64,000 nt of DNA. Origin: Tolypocladium sp. Sup5 PDA-1. Lineage: Eukaryota; Ascomycota; Sordariomycetes; Hypocreales; Ophiocordycipitaceae. The position numbers and the translations under genes are program-made. The notes under the pieces were generated by a model, which did no database searches, had not been told where the DNA came from, and worked only from the letters and a program-made list of their open reading frames with translations. Positions 32,103 to 43,086 of this stretch are shown here, in pieces. The stretch covers positions 434,001 through 498,000 of the forward strand of contig JPHH03000014.1 in assembly GCA_000750105.3 (NCBI GenBank), written 5' to 3'. Numbering within the stretch: position 1 is the stretch's first letter; each line of letters begins with the position of its first letter.

Positions 32103-32567
32103 GTGGATAACTCACACTGTGGCGCCTGGACGTACGGCGACAACAATCTTTCCTGTACCATCGATCGCTGCAGATCAAGTAACTTTACAGTCCCGGCTGG
32201 AAAGATCCCGCAGAACGCCGCTCTACGATCGCACATTGGAAGCACACCAGCCACGACGACGGTCACTGTCATAAGCTCCGTGACACCGACGGCAAAAGGA
32301 GCAGCCAATGTGAGTGTATCCGCTGGGGAGGCCGCCGGTATTGGAGTTGCGGTCGGTGTGCCGCTGGCACTTTAGGCCACGGGTCTCCTCATGATGCTTC
32401 TGCGAGAGAAACCCAGGAGAAAAGCGTACGAGAAGCAAATAGATGAGGTGAAGTCGCCTGTGGCTTGGTCGTCGCCGTCTAATGTGCAACCTGCTCCTTT
32501 GTTGCGTGCCCAGAGAACCAATGAGTCGAGCGCAACGTCGAGGAGCGAGGTGATGGGGAATGACTGA
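32103..32567 (+). pseudogene. Truncated single-pass membrane protein with TAG inside the membrane segment
   Basis: The frame begins after a possible splice acceptor (CCGCAG at 32098-32103); stops lie just upstream and no signal-peptide exon was found. The readable part has a Cys-containing ectodomain (CGAWTYGDNNLSC, RCRSSNFTVPAG), a Thr/Ser-rich stalk, and a hydrophobic segment beginning AGIGVAVGVPLAL. A TAG at 32373-32375 interrupts this segment; the same frame then continues as ATGLLMMLL, a basic stop-transfer cluster (REKPRRK) and a polar cytosolic tail to 32567. This matches many fungal surface proteins with a Ser/Thr-rich ectodomain and one transmembrane helix. Both the missing 5' end and the TAG point to a remnant. 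It sits next to AT-rich, possibly transposon-derived DNA. Confidence 0.55.
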
Positions 32568-34577
32568 GAGGCACGAGCTCAAAAATTGATAAGCTACGGA
32601 AAAAGAGGCGTTGAAGGGTTCTATCTAGAGCCACGCCTAGACCTCTGCAATACGACCTTGCTTGTTACTCTTTAGCTCGATCAGGACAGACAAGATTCTC
32701 CGTCTCAGAGCTCCAATGCTCTCAGGGGTTGTGAGGCCCGACGACTTTCACCGAGCCAGAGCGGTAGGCCCTCAAGGCCTCGCATGTGTTAATGGAATGT
32801 GGACTGACGTGCACCGCACCTTTGCCCATCTGCGCTGGCTGTCGTCGGACCGCCCAACCACCAATCGTCCGGGCTGTCCACTTGCGGAATTGTAACAGCT
32901 GGGGAAGGCGTTGTGTTTTCGCCGTGGAGAACGGCCCTTGAGGTCGTAGAGGGTATTCTTAAGCAGGCGTTCATACCCTGGCTTGCGATTTGTCGGAAAA
33001 TTGCCTTCGAGTGTCGAGTGTCGACAGGGGAGGGTCGATCGATTGCGCGCGAGGATCCAAGGATCAGGGTTCTTTAGCAGACTGTTGGCCGAGACTCAGC
33101 AGGCAACCCTGGAGAGTGTCATAATCCCATTCACAGTCTCATATTGAAAATAGCGCGGCGGGCCCATATCCTGTAGCTATACAGGTGAGTGCAATCAATA
33201 CTACCTACAAAGTACAAAAGTTATCACGCGGAGATTCTATAAGAATGAGTGAAATGTGCACAACTGACGACTCAAAGTTGTTGCGAGCGCTCATTGGCCG
33301 AGGCCAGGAACCTCAGCTGGTTCGTAAACAAGGCGTGGCATAGAAGGGGCATGGAATTTCATGGCGGAGGCGTCTATCCTTGTTCGAGTGCTTCGGCATC
33401 GCAGGCCACGTAATGATGTGTGGTATCATGGTCCATCCAGTCCTTATTTAAGCCTGCTACGAAGTACGAGTCGGTATTATAGTTCCTGTTCTGAAGGTGC
33501 GCCCCCAGGCGTGTGATGCGTTCCTCCACGGATTGAAGTTTGATTTTCACCCAAATACACTGACCCCAAGACTGGGACGGCGACGGTAGGGAAGAGAGGA
33601 GAGGAGTCAAGACCCAAGACACAGTTACGTGTCAGTCGACAGAGGGGGATGGCTTGTGGGGCTTGCAGGGTATGACGGCAATGGCCGCCTCTCCATCGAG
33701 GCAAGCCTCGAGTTGGCGTCACAGGGGGAAAATATGGATCTGTTGATGAGCCGAACAAGAAAGCTAGCTCTACTAAATAAAGGCATGTGATGATGTGACA
33801 CAAGCTTCGGATGGATAATAAGGAGCCGACCAAGTCGGACCACCGACAAACAGGTCTTTTGCGACGGCGGCGAGCAAACAGGCAGGGTCCGCGTGAGGCG
33901 CAGCATTGCAGCAGCAAGGTGGCCGGCCGGGCGTGACCTTTATGCCAGCAAGCGACGAGGAGGCGGAGATGTGCGTGCCAAGAACAATTCCGCAGAGAGG
34001 AGCTGCGGACACGAGATGTCAGAAACCCTGGACAAATCCACCCGGGCGGGAGAGAGCTGCCCGACGCGGACGCGCAATCCATGAGGGGGGGCACAAAAGA
34101 CGGACTACATACCATTCTTGGAGGGGAAAACCAGAGACATGGCCCCGGGTCTGCGCGAACTCTGCAGGTTGGATGCATCACTAGCAGCGGCATGCAGGCA
34201 TGGCGCCACAACGTGTACCACAAGTTTGCATGCCCGGTCGACATGTCGAAAACGGGCCGTTCATATTGATCCTGGACGGGGCCGGCGCGCATTAACCAGC
34301 AAATGACATATGATAGTGACGGGCTACTGCTGCATGTAGTGGCTTCGGGTTGTCCACGTGTACTTCGCACCTCAGCTAGGGGACCGGGTCTATCGGGCTG
34401 CCACGAAGCCCACGCATGGATATCTTCATTGACTAGCGGGGTGGGCAGGGACTACGGGACTAGACGGTACGTGGTATGCTCGCATCATCCAGAACGGGGC
34501 GGCCGTTCGAATGTTGGTGTCGTCTTGTTCACGAAGCAATCCAGACTGGGTGAATGAAATTTCAAGCAAATTCAACC
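32568..34577. other. Gene-poor region of 2 kb
   Basis: Contains a 297-codon minus-strand open frame (33477-34370) with no domain, signal or codon support; not called. One TACGAAGTA motif at 33458-33466. Otherwise nothing recognised. Confidence 0.45.
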
Positions 34578-36729
34578 ATGGAGAATGTCAGAATTGCCGT
34601 CATCGGGCTCGGTACGCTCCATTCCAAAACGGGCCCGACTGTGCGTGGGATTATTGACGCTGATGACAAATTGTATGCAGGCCCGGCCGGACTGACGGCG
34701 ATAAAGAATTTACGAGAAGAGGGCTTCAATGCTGTTGGTTTTGAGAGGCGAGACAAAGTCGGCGGCCTCTGGTCTCTCAGTTCCGACACCTCGTATACCT
34801 CAGTTATTCAGGGAACCGTATCAAACATCAGCAAGTTTGTTGTAAGTAGAGAATCTCCCGTCCCGCGTGCCTCGATCAGCAGTTGACGTGACGTCTCAGT
34901 CCGGCTTCAGTGACTTCCCAGTTCCGAAAGGTGCCAAATTTCGTCCCGAATCTCTTCAAACACCTCAGCCACTGAATGGTTATTGACCATCTATCCGCCA
35001 ACTGCAGAGTATCCTCCGTATCTCACCGGGGCCCAAGTGGCGGAGTATTTCCAGTCGTACGCGAAGCACTTCAGGCTGGAGCAACATATCCGTTTCAACA
35101 CCACAGTTCATAAAGTAGCTCGCGACAAGTCCCATGATGGATGGAATGTATACGTCACAGGACCGGACGGAGATTCTGTTCTTCATTTCGACAAGGTGGT
35201 GTTTGGGACCGGCTCCGAGACCACCCCGATCTGGCCCGCCATGCCCGGCAAAGAGAAATTTAAGGGCACCATCATCCATGGGCAGAACTACCGCAGGTGT
35301 GCTAAACAAGTATCCCCTGCGGAAAGACAGCAGATGTACTGACCATTTGCTGCAAAGCCGCGAGGAGTTCACGGGCAAAAGAGTGATGGTCGTTGGAATT
35401 GGTAACACAGCATGTGAGGTGTCACTCAGCCTCTCCAAGCACACCTCCAAGCTGTATCAGGCCTATCGCCGCGGACGGATCATGGTCTCGCGATATCTGG
35501 ATAACGGCATTCCGACCGATAGCACGATACCGTGGCCAATCCTGCGCCTGAAGTACCTGTTGGATTTCAAGGTTCCGTGGCTGACAGTCCCCCTGGTCGA
35601 TAAGTTTATGATTCGGAAAATGATCAGCGATGCCGCTCGCGACGAACCCGCGGAAGCCGGCACTTCCGAGAGAGCCAGACTCCAGCGTGCCAAAAACAGG
35701 GTCAAAAAGGACTGGCGGCTGACGCCCTGCCCAAGTATGGCTCATGAGCACCCGGCCGTTCAAGAGAGCTTCATCCCTGCCCTATACTCTGGGGAGATTA
35801 CCCCAGTCCGAGGATTCAAGAGCTTCGTGGGTGGCAGTCAAGTTCTGCTGGAGGATGATTCTGTAATCGAAGTGGATGCTGTTATTTTCTGTACCGGATA
35901 TTCCCTCGACTTCAGCATCATGCCCGATCTGGAGATGGATGGAACCTGTGGCTTACCACTGACGACAGCCCAGAATATATCTGGGGGCAAAGTGACAGGG
36001 AGTAACAGCAAAGACGGCTGTTCTATTAACCGTCAGAAACAGCCTCATCTCCCTCGGCTGTATCAGATGATTTTCCCGCCGCGGTACGCTTCATCCGTTG
36101 CGTTTTTGAGCTGGATGGCACCGCAGGAGAGTGTGTGGTGCGTGTGCGAGCTCGCATCCATGGCTGTTGCTCAAACCTGGGCTGCGGAAACGTCCAGAAG
36201 CTTGGGACTCAGTGAGCCACCCTCCAGCTACAGAAGACCAGCTTTGCTGCCTTCTGTAGATGAGATGAATGTTCAGGTGAACAAGTATCACGCTTGGTGG
36301 CGGAAAGAGTGGGACAAGGAATCGTCCATTCGTCCAGGGTTTGTCCAAGCACACCCATTCTACCGGTTCCTGCACGACAAGGCCGGCACAGGCATGTACG
36401 ACAAACTCGATCACATGTTTTCTGGCCGTGGATGGCGACTTCGATGGAAAGACAAGCGCTTGTACAAGTGGCTGTCAAAGGGCCCGATGAACAGCTATGC
36501 CTGGCGCCTATTCGACACCAACCCAAATAATGTCCCTGGTTGCGGCAGGAGAACTTGGCCGGGTGCCAGGAAAGCAGTTCAAGATGCGGTATGACCTGAT
36601 GCCCCCAGCCTCTCTTTAGCAGCTATCCCCAGACGGCGGACTGACTTCCTCTAGTATGAGATGTACAAGAATTACAAGACAGACATGCAGGATGAGGAGT
36701 TGCGAAGGAAAGTCATGTCTGATGATTGA
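34578..36729 (+). CDS. Flavin-containing monooxygenase (FMO-like)
   Basis: Six exons: 34578-34611, 34681-34841, 34900-34930, 35008-35296, 35358-36588 and 36655-36729; all joins keep frame and give 606 residues. Motifs appear only after splicing: the FAD site VIGLGPAGL spans the first intron, and NYR-SREEF spans the fourth. The FMO-identifying motif FKGTIIHGQNY and the NADPH site VVGIGNTACEV are intact, as is VIFCTGY. These enzymes use NADPH and oxygen to oxygenate soft nucleophiles (N, S) or ketones. The gene stands alone among non-coding DNA; no PKS, NRPS or transporter is near, so a cluster role is not shown. No membrane anchor is evident. Confidence 0.92.
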
Positions 36730-38852
36730 CATGAACCATGTTTCGATACATATTCATGAGATAATGTTGAATTGACTTGAGAGGTTCATGGACGCTCCCG
36801 CCCTGTCGGGTCGAGGTCCGAGCACACAGCCAAAACGGGAAGTCTTCTCGGGATGGGTGGGGGCCGAGCGGAGCCGTCCCGACGCTCTGGTACGGCTCCA
36901 CTATCGGCGTTGGTGGGCGGGCTCTCCGTTGTGTTGGTTGTGTTGGTTCTGTTGTGAATCATTTCACCTTCCTATTCTGGGTCGTGCATGAACCATGCAG
37001 CTTAAGGGGTATTCTTATGCTGAAATCTCCTTTTCCTCACGTGGAAACCCCAGCCATATGTTCCCTCCGGACTCGGATGCTCAACACGAGCAGAGGAACA
37101 ACACAAACGGCTTGTATTTTGTTGTCAACAATACACCCCAAACTAAGGGAGAGCACTTCGCCCTCTCATAAATGTGGCATCGCATTTATTAGATTCTTCG
37201 GGTTCCACTTGATTGCTCGTCTGTTGCCAATGTGATCCGGATGGGGAAACATGGCAGATGCGCGCACTGACGATTTGGGACAAGGTCGCCAGAGGCGAAC
37301 GAAGGGGAATAACTAGGGACGAAGACGAATGACAGGTCACTTTGTATCTTGAACGGAGGGATGCTCGTATCACAGCCTTTTGCAACCCCTTCTTTCAGTA
37401 CACAAACATAGCGATACAGGCCCTTGTCCCACTCTATGCTGTGATGTGCAAAGGCAAAGGCATTTGAAGCGTACTCTGCGTGGATAACAGAGATCCCTTC
37501 GTTTCAAAAGGCATGTATTGGAAGGGTAAAATATGTTTTGGGCGGCAAGAGAGTGCGCAATCCACTGTCTCTTGTACATGGAAAGCTTACGAACATCCCA
37601 GTTCCCATTCAGCAGCCGCCAGGCAACGTCAGGACACACTGCTCCAGCCGAGTCCGTTCGTCATCACATTTGCTCTATCCACCGTCAAGTCCGGCAGCTC
37701 GTTCCAGAACGTTAGGCAACTACGGAACTTTTGGAGGGATTCCTATACCGGCAGATTGGTGGGTCGATGGCTTAAGATGACTGTCGATCAGCGAGCCGAG
37801 TTCCGGCGGCCGGAGCCGACTTGCAATCACGCCGGCAGCCGGGTTACACGGTGTGCACAAAATAGTTTTCTTCATCTTGATCTCGACTTCTCTAGCTTCG
37901 CTTTGGAAGGCAATCTTCAACGTGTAACCCCATTTTCTTTGATCTACGCTAGTTGTGTGATTGGAGCCTGTTTCGTTAGAAACTCCAGAATAGTCGGTCC
38001 CTCGCATATCCTGGTCCTGCTCAGACACGGCATCACGCTGCACACCTCATTGCCGGTGGCCCTACTGATGACATCCGTACCTGTCAGGTCCAGAATCCGC
38101 GTTGCATTCATTGAAGCCATCCGAGGCCCTGCAGCCCCCCTTTTAAGCTTGCCCGGTGCCGATCCATTAGCGTAGTCACTTCCCTGTATATGATTCCAAA
38201 CACGCTGCTGCCTGTGCGCTCTTAATACTTAGGCCTATTCACCATTGAGTTGTCTCCAAATATGTTTCAAGAGTGTTGTCATCGGCATTGAGCAAGTTGC
38301 TTTAGTGTTATTGCTCCAGATAATAATAAAGTATACTGTAAAGTAAAGCAATTCATTCTCCAGGAGCAAATCAATGAGACACCGTAGAGATTTGTGTCGC
38401 CTCTTCGGGGGCTTACGCGAGCCAGTCGTGATTCCATGTAGCTTCACTCCGACAAAGCACCTCTCCACACCAAACGATGCATTGCGTCATGCTGTCAGAT
38501 TCTGACCCGCTGCGATCACCAAATCACCATTTCTCCATGGTTCCAAACTTGAAATGGCAAGTATGCTTCTGTAAAGCCGTGGCACAGCGCTTACTTACCC
38601 GCAATTCTCGGCGGAAGGATGCTGACGGCGACTCAGTTTGGCTTCTGCCTACTATAACCTAAAGACTTAATATGGAGCTTTGCCCGGAAGGAGCAAGGAA
38701 CTGCAATTGCTCGTAGCCGATCGTGATGTCACCACTTTGTTAACGTAGAGGTTTTCGAAAGACCTAGCTGAATTCTAGAGCTCATTCCGATCATGCGTGC
38801 GATTGAATGGATGATTCCATTGAAGATATACCTTTATGTACTTCGTAAAGAA
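36730..38852. other. Gene-poor region of 2.1 kb
   Basis: A 231-codon open frame at 37480-38175 lacks any recognisable feature and is not called. AT-rich patch at 38.28-38.35 kb and one TACTTCGTA motif at 38839-38847, just upstream of a TATA box. Confidence 0.5.
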
Positions 38853-38860
38853 TATAAATA
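38853..38860 (+). promoter_or_regulatory. TATA box
   Basis: TATAAATA, 127 nt upstream of the ATG at 38980, followed by a CT/CA-rich leader. Core promoter of the secreted six-cysteine gene. Confidence 0.6.
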
Positions 38861-38979
38861 TGGTCTTTCGACACCGCTTTTGTCTCAGTCAAAATCACTT
38901 CTCAGACATACACAACCCATTCCGCACTAAAAAGCTCCTTCTGTCAACGCAACCCCTACAGTCGCATACTACATTCGCA

Positions 38980-39477
38980 ATGCCTTCCCTCCGCAACACC
39001 CTTCTCGGCCTCGCTGCCATCCCTCTTATATCAACGGGCGCCATGGCCAAGCAGTCCCTGCAGGTGGTATGGTCGTCGGGCCACTTCTCGACAATCTCTG
39101 GGCCCTCTGGCAACGAGGTCGGCCACGACAGCGGCTTCGCCATCACCGACGACAAGGGCCACAACCTGTACAGCTCGGGGTTCCCTTCTGATCACGCGCC
39201 TTGCTACAACACCGGTAACGGCCGCACCTTCACCATGAGCAGCTCTTGCTTCAAGGCTCCGCGCAAGTTCAAGTGCAAGTCGGACTTTGGAGGCAACCCC
39301 AAGACGTGTGAGGTGCAGGACAGCAAGTCCAACGTCCTCGCCTCGGGCAAGGGCAACGTCAAAAACAAGTTCATCGGCATCGCCATTTCTCAGTCTGGCT
39401 CCTGCGGAGTCAAGTTTGATCTTGAGGATGGCGAGCACTGCGACGACAAGGCCACGTTCAAGGTTGTTTCAGGTTGA
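38980..39477 (+). CDS. Small secreted six-cysteine protein
   Basis: Intronless, 165 residues. Signal peptide at 1-23 (MPSLRNTLLGLAAIPLISTGAMA). The mature protein of about 142 residues is rich in Gly, Ser and Lys with six cysteines (APCYN, SSCFK, FKCKS, KTCEV, GSCGV, EHCDD) and predicted beta strands (LQVVWSSGHFSTISG, FTMSSSC, FIGIAISQ). No known catalytic motif. The start was chosen at 38980 because the signal peptide begins there; the frame is open upstream to 38836 but without a secretion signal. Likely an apoplastic or host-interaction protein; unknown family. Flanked on both sides by about 1-2 kb of non-coding DNA, the usual setting of effector-like genes. Confidence 0.8.
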   Translation: MPSLRNTLLGLAAIPLISTGAMAKQSLQVVWSSGHFSTISGPSGNEVGHDSGFAITDDKGHNLYSSGFPSDHAPCYNTGNGRTFTMSSSCFKAPRKFKCKSDFGGNPKTCEVQDSKSNVLASGKGNVKNKFIGIAISQSGSCGVKFDLEDGEHCDDKATFKVVSG

Positions 39478-40310
39478 ATAGAGAGTGAGGAGCGGCAGGT
39501 TCAGGATATGATGGGAGGAGGGCGAATGAGAAGGACGTACAGTGCACTATTATAGACTCAAAAAACTTCAAACTATCTCGATACCCCCAGCAATGACTGT
39601 CAATTGAGAAAAGTCAACAAGCCCCTCGGCGTCCGACTGCATGTAACCCTAGGACCCTTTAGAGCTGGCTCTCCGCCTTGTCTTCAAGTAAGCTTGGCTT
39701 CAACGGGGCTCCTTCATAAATGTGGAATCTCTAAAATTCTAGGAAAGGCCTATGCCTTGCGGTGCAATGAGTCGGTTGGACGCAGGGATCAATAGGGGGC
39801 TCCAGGACCGAACTTGGCATCGAAGCCGGAACTCGAGCTCTGCCGACAGTTCATCCATCCCGCTTGGATCAACTCGTGGAACTCATGCGTCATAGCATCC
39901 GATGTTGAAGAGTCCCAGTAGGTTCGGGGATGTGACGCTATTGTAGTCAATCTGACATGCATTTCAGAGAACTGGCTCAAACCCGTCAATGCCTGCCTAA
40001 AGTGGCTAACGCAGCGCAACTACAGCACCGAGCAGGCATTTCCCCAGATTAGGGCTCTTTTTTCGGGAGTAAGCTGAGGGTGCTCTTCAGTGCGGAGGCC
40101 GGGAGGGTCGGCAAATCGTGCCGTTCCGAGATGATGTGAGCCTGTTTCTGCAGCTTGCTGTTGAACTTGGCGATGCTATTGGTCGGGAACTTCTGTTCAT
40201 GGATCCTTTGAGCTCCCATGGTCTCTGCTTCATAGTACATAGCCTAGGCACTCTACTCTCGTATGGACCTCGTGAAAGTAAACACCGAGCTCTCACGCAA
40301 TCGTACCGAG
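39478..40310. other. Intergenic
   Basis: No supported gene; short frames on both strands lack features. Confidence 0.5.
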
Positions 40311-40316
40311 TATAAG
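40311..40316 (+). promoter_or_regulatory. TATA box
   Basis: TATAAG, 117 nt upstream of the ATG at 40428, before a CA-rich leader of the small secreted peptide gene. Confidence 0.5.
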
Positions 40317-40427
40317 TAGCCGACATGTCCTCGACTTGACAAGCCTGGCGTTGTTACCAAGTTTCCTCCAGCAAAGGAACCACTCAATCAATACCAACCA
40401 CCCATACACTCCGCAACTACCATCGCC

Positions 40428-40667
40428 ATGCTCGCCACGACACTTCTCGCCTCCACCTTGGCCCTCATCAGCCTCGCCGCCGCCTCGCCCCTCGAAGAGC
40501 GCCTCCAACCCATCATCTCGTGCAACAACTTTGGCGCGACCTGCCCCGGCAACAAAAAGTGAGAGTACAATTCCTGCCAGGGAAGCCAGTGCGAGGGCAT
40601 CTGCGAGTAAGCAACTACGCCGCCGCCGCCCGGAAAGCGCAGCACTAACCTGGTCGAAAGGCGTTGA
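40428..40667 (+). pseudogene. Small secreted cysteine-rich peptide with internal TGA
   Basis: The ATG at 40428 opens a signal peptide (MLATTLLASTLALISLAAA), then a short propeptide and CNNFGATCPGNKK before a TGA at 40560-40562. The frame continues after the stop with three more cysteines in 13 residues (NSC, SQC, GIC), then reaches a good donor (GTAAGC, 40607) with a CTAAC branch site (40645-40649) and acceptor at 40660, and stops at 40667. If the TGA was once a Cys codon, the peptide would have six cysteines. An alternative is a longer intron from GTGAGA at 40559 to the same acceptor, giving a 45-residue peptide with two cysteines. Which is used cannot be told here; peptide function unknown. 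Confidence 0.5.
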
Positions 40668-40857
40668 TGGCGTGTGGTGCCAGGTAGCCGCCAGGAGGAG
40701 CTCTGTGGTTTGGGGCTTGATTGGATGACATATCTCCCGGGAAATAAACTTCTGTCATGTATTTTCTTCCTGCCCGACGTACGTTTCAATCTGTCTACGT
40801 GAGTGATACTGCCTAGGTGACGATGTAGACCTGCCCCGGTCTGCCGCACAAGCGCCA

Positions 40858-42041
40858 TCACACGGCTTCATCCTCAGCCAGCACCCGTCTCTGAGGCCCT
40901 TCTTGCCTTCGACCATTAGAACCTTCATCCCCCCCAGCGTCAAAGGCAGCATGTCGGCTTGCAAAGACAGCACTACTCCTCGCACTGTCCAGCCGCTCCG
41001 GCAGCCACTCCCGCTTCTTCCCCCAGCCCACGCTCCGCGTAAACGTCTGAGCGGCATAGTCCACATCCCCCTCCGCGCCGTAGAGGAACGCCTCCCTCTG
41101 CTGCAGCGGCAGGTGGTTGAACCGCCAGTCCCACACCGCCGCGTACGACGTCCTGTACGAGGCGACCGCCATGACGGCACCGATGACGGAGCCGCCGACG
41201 ATGTCGTACCAGTTGTGCGCGGCGTCGATGGTGAGCGAGCACGCAATCATGACGGCCAGGAGCAGCGGCAGCATCACCAGCGCGAGCTTCCAGAAGGCCG
41301 GCTTGTGGTCCGCCCAGACCTTGAGCTTGGCGTTCATCCACAGGAACAGGAACCCGAAGCCCGCAAAGGCGGCCGTGGAGTGGCCGCTGGGGAACGACGT
41401 GATGGCCGTCTTGAGCTTCATGGCGTCCGTCTGGGTGCAGACCTCGGTCGTGTACATGACGTGCTGGAAGCCGACGCCGTTGAGGCCCGTCTCGTTGTGG
41501 GCGCCGGCGCGCGAGACGTCGGGCATGCAGACGGCGAGAAAGTAGGGCCGGAAGCCGCCGATGAGCTGCTTGACGACGACCTGGAAGAGCGAGGCCAGCA
41601 GCACGGCCCAGGTCGAGCCCATGATGGCGTTGCTCGCGTCCCAGGCGGACTTGACTCGGACCTGCGCCGCGAGGTAGATGGCGATGGGGCCGCCGATAGA
41701 GACCAGCCCGGAGAGCCACGAGGGGATGATCCAGCCGCGGTAGGGGTACGCCCACTGCGGGTAGATGATGTCGCCAGAGCCGTTGAAGATGATGGGAAAG
41801 GTGCGCGTCACGGGGATGGGGGAGTAGTAGATCTGCCAGCAGGTCAGACGCGGCTACACACCACACGGAGGAGGACGAGAGTACTCACGCCGGCTGAGAG
41901 ACCAGCTACAATGAGCATGCACAGGCAGTCAAGCCAGTTGAGCACAATCCACTGCACGGCAAACGCCTTGGACGCCATGACAAGTGGCTGTCTGCGGCCC
42001 ATAGGCGAGGCGGCGCCGCCTGGCGCCGACCCGGGAGGCAT
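40858..42041 (-). CDS. PAP2-family lipid phosphatase (DPP1/LPP-like)
   Basis: Exons 41889-42041 and 40858-41832; the 56-bp intron (GTGAGT to GCAG) joins AGLSAG to IYYSPIPVTRTF. Product 375 residues with about six membrane segments. Phosphatase motif 1 is KQLIGGFRPYF (K-x6-RP), motif 2 is FPSGHST, and motif 3 is SLTIDAAHNWYD, with the nucleophile-activating His and Asp present but Leu in place of the usual Arg of SR-x5-H-x3-D. The family dephosphorylates phosphatidate, diacylglycerol pyrophosphate or lysophosphatidate in vacuolar or Golgi membranes. The C-terminal about 70 residues are hydrophilic and variable. A CRE-like palindrome lies 164 bp upstream of the start. Confidence 0.9.
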
Positions 42042-42696
42042 TTTCTGCGTGTTGCTCTACTTTGCAGGCTTCTCCTCCATGGTACCTGGCTGCTGAGGAT
42101 GGCTCTTTGCTGGCTTGACGGGGGATAAGAATTGTCGCAGAGCGTTGCGGATGGTTGAGAGTTGTGAAGCTCGCGTTGTTGATGGTGAAGCGCGCAGGTG
42201 GCGTTGACGTCATGCGGTTGGGTGGCAGTCGCACACGAGCCTGGCCTCGCGGCAGATCGTGGCCCTACTGTAGGCTGGGTGTTTCTAAAGTAAAAATCTA
42301 GACAGCGGCACCTCGGTCACGTTTTAAGAATCATTCGCTAGTCAGTTTTAGGCGAAGCTCTTGAGAACATTCTCCGTGTTGTGTGATGTGCAGCTAGTTG
42401 CGGTGGTTGAGCTGGTATATATGTGGTTGACGGCGCTCTTCGGGTAAGTAATGGCTGCACAACAGCTTCATTTCCTCGCCGGTAGAATCAGAATCGAATT
42501 ATCGGCAAAGGCCCTGTGATAGCTTCCCTTGCCACCGTCTTACCAGCATCCCAAAGCGCTTCAACCTGGCATCGACATGTCTCCCTCATACCACAGCCAG
42601 CGACACCATCCGACGTGACTCTCACGGCCACAAGCAGACAAAACCAGCGGTATAAACCCAACTTCCCCTTAAACCCACTACACCACCCCCATCTCC
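42042..42696. other. Intergenic with PAP2 promoter
   Basis: Contains the CRE-like site listed separately; no ORF supported. Confidence 0.5.
42205..42212. promoter_or_regulatory. CRE-like palindrome TGACGTCA
   Basis: Perfect 8-bp ATF/CREB-type site 164 bp upstream of the PAP2 gene start. Fungal bZIP factors of the Atf1 type bind this sequence; use here is inferred. Confidence 0.4.
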
Positions 42697-43086
42697 TCAG
42701 TCTTTCCGCTCCCCGATCCCCCCCTCTCCCTGCTTCTTAATCCCATACGTCCAGCAACTCCTATACTTCCACGCACAATCGCTCTTGTGCCCCATCATCT
42801 CGCCACACTTGCCGCACGGCTCGGGCTGCCCATGACCCATCAGCTTACATAAATCCTCCTTGCACCCATCAGTCGAGGAACTCACGTTTCCCTTCCGGCC
42901 CTGGCCCCCCTCCGGCTGAGTCGTCTGCCCTGCATCGTCCTGCTTGGGCTGTGTGGACTTCGAGTCAGTCATTCTCGCGGCTTGGCGGAGTGTGGACAGC
43001 GGCGTAGCTGGCTTTGTGCGCGACAGCGTCTTGGCCAGGGATGGGGATAGAGGCTTGAATCGCGATATATCTATAGGTGGTTTCAT
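42697..43086 (-). CDS. Small hypothetical protein with CxxC-type cysteine cluster
   Basis: 129 residues from the ATG at 43086; a further ATG at 42972 (MTDSKSTQ) would give 91 residues. The N-terminal half is Ser/Thr/Pro/Gln-rich. The C-terminal part has six cysteines in about 40 residues: DGCKEDLCKLMGHG, EPCGKCGEMMGHKSDC, YRSCW. The spacing recalls a small zinc-binding or CHCH-like cysteine cluster, but no known domain is recognised. No signal peptide from the chosen start. Single exon; no neighbours suggest a role. Confidence 0.45.
   Translation of the reverse strand: MKPPIDISRFKPLSPSLAKTLSRTKPATPLSTLRQAARMTDSKSTQPKQDDAGQTTQPEGGQGRKGNVSSSTDGCKEDLCKLMGHGQPEPCGKCGEMMGHKSDCAWKYRSCWTYGIKKQGEGGIGERKD

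Noticed and set aside
33477..34370. 297-codon minus-strand frame
   Set aside because: No domain, no signal peptide, random-looking composition rich in Cys/Ser/Arg; no introns or neighbours supporting it.
37480..38175. 231-codon plus-strand frame
   Set aside because: No motif, uneven composition, no promoter features.
17322..40562. Stop-codon reassignment as the cause of internal TAG/TGA
   Set aside because: Intact genes here end in TAG (RPT2, second HET) and TGA (ARB1, GNAT, UBC1), so both are real stops.
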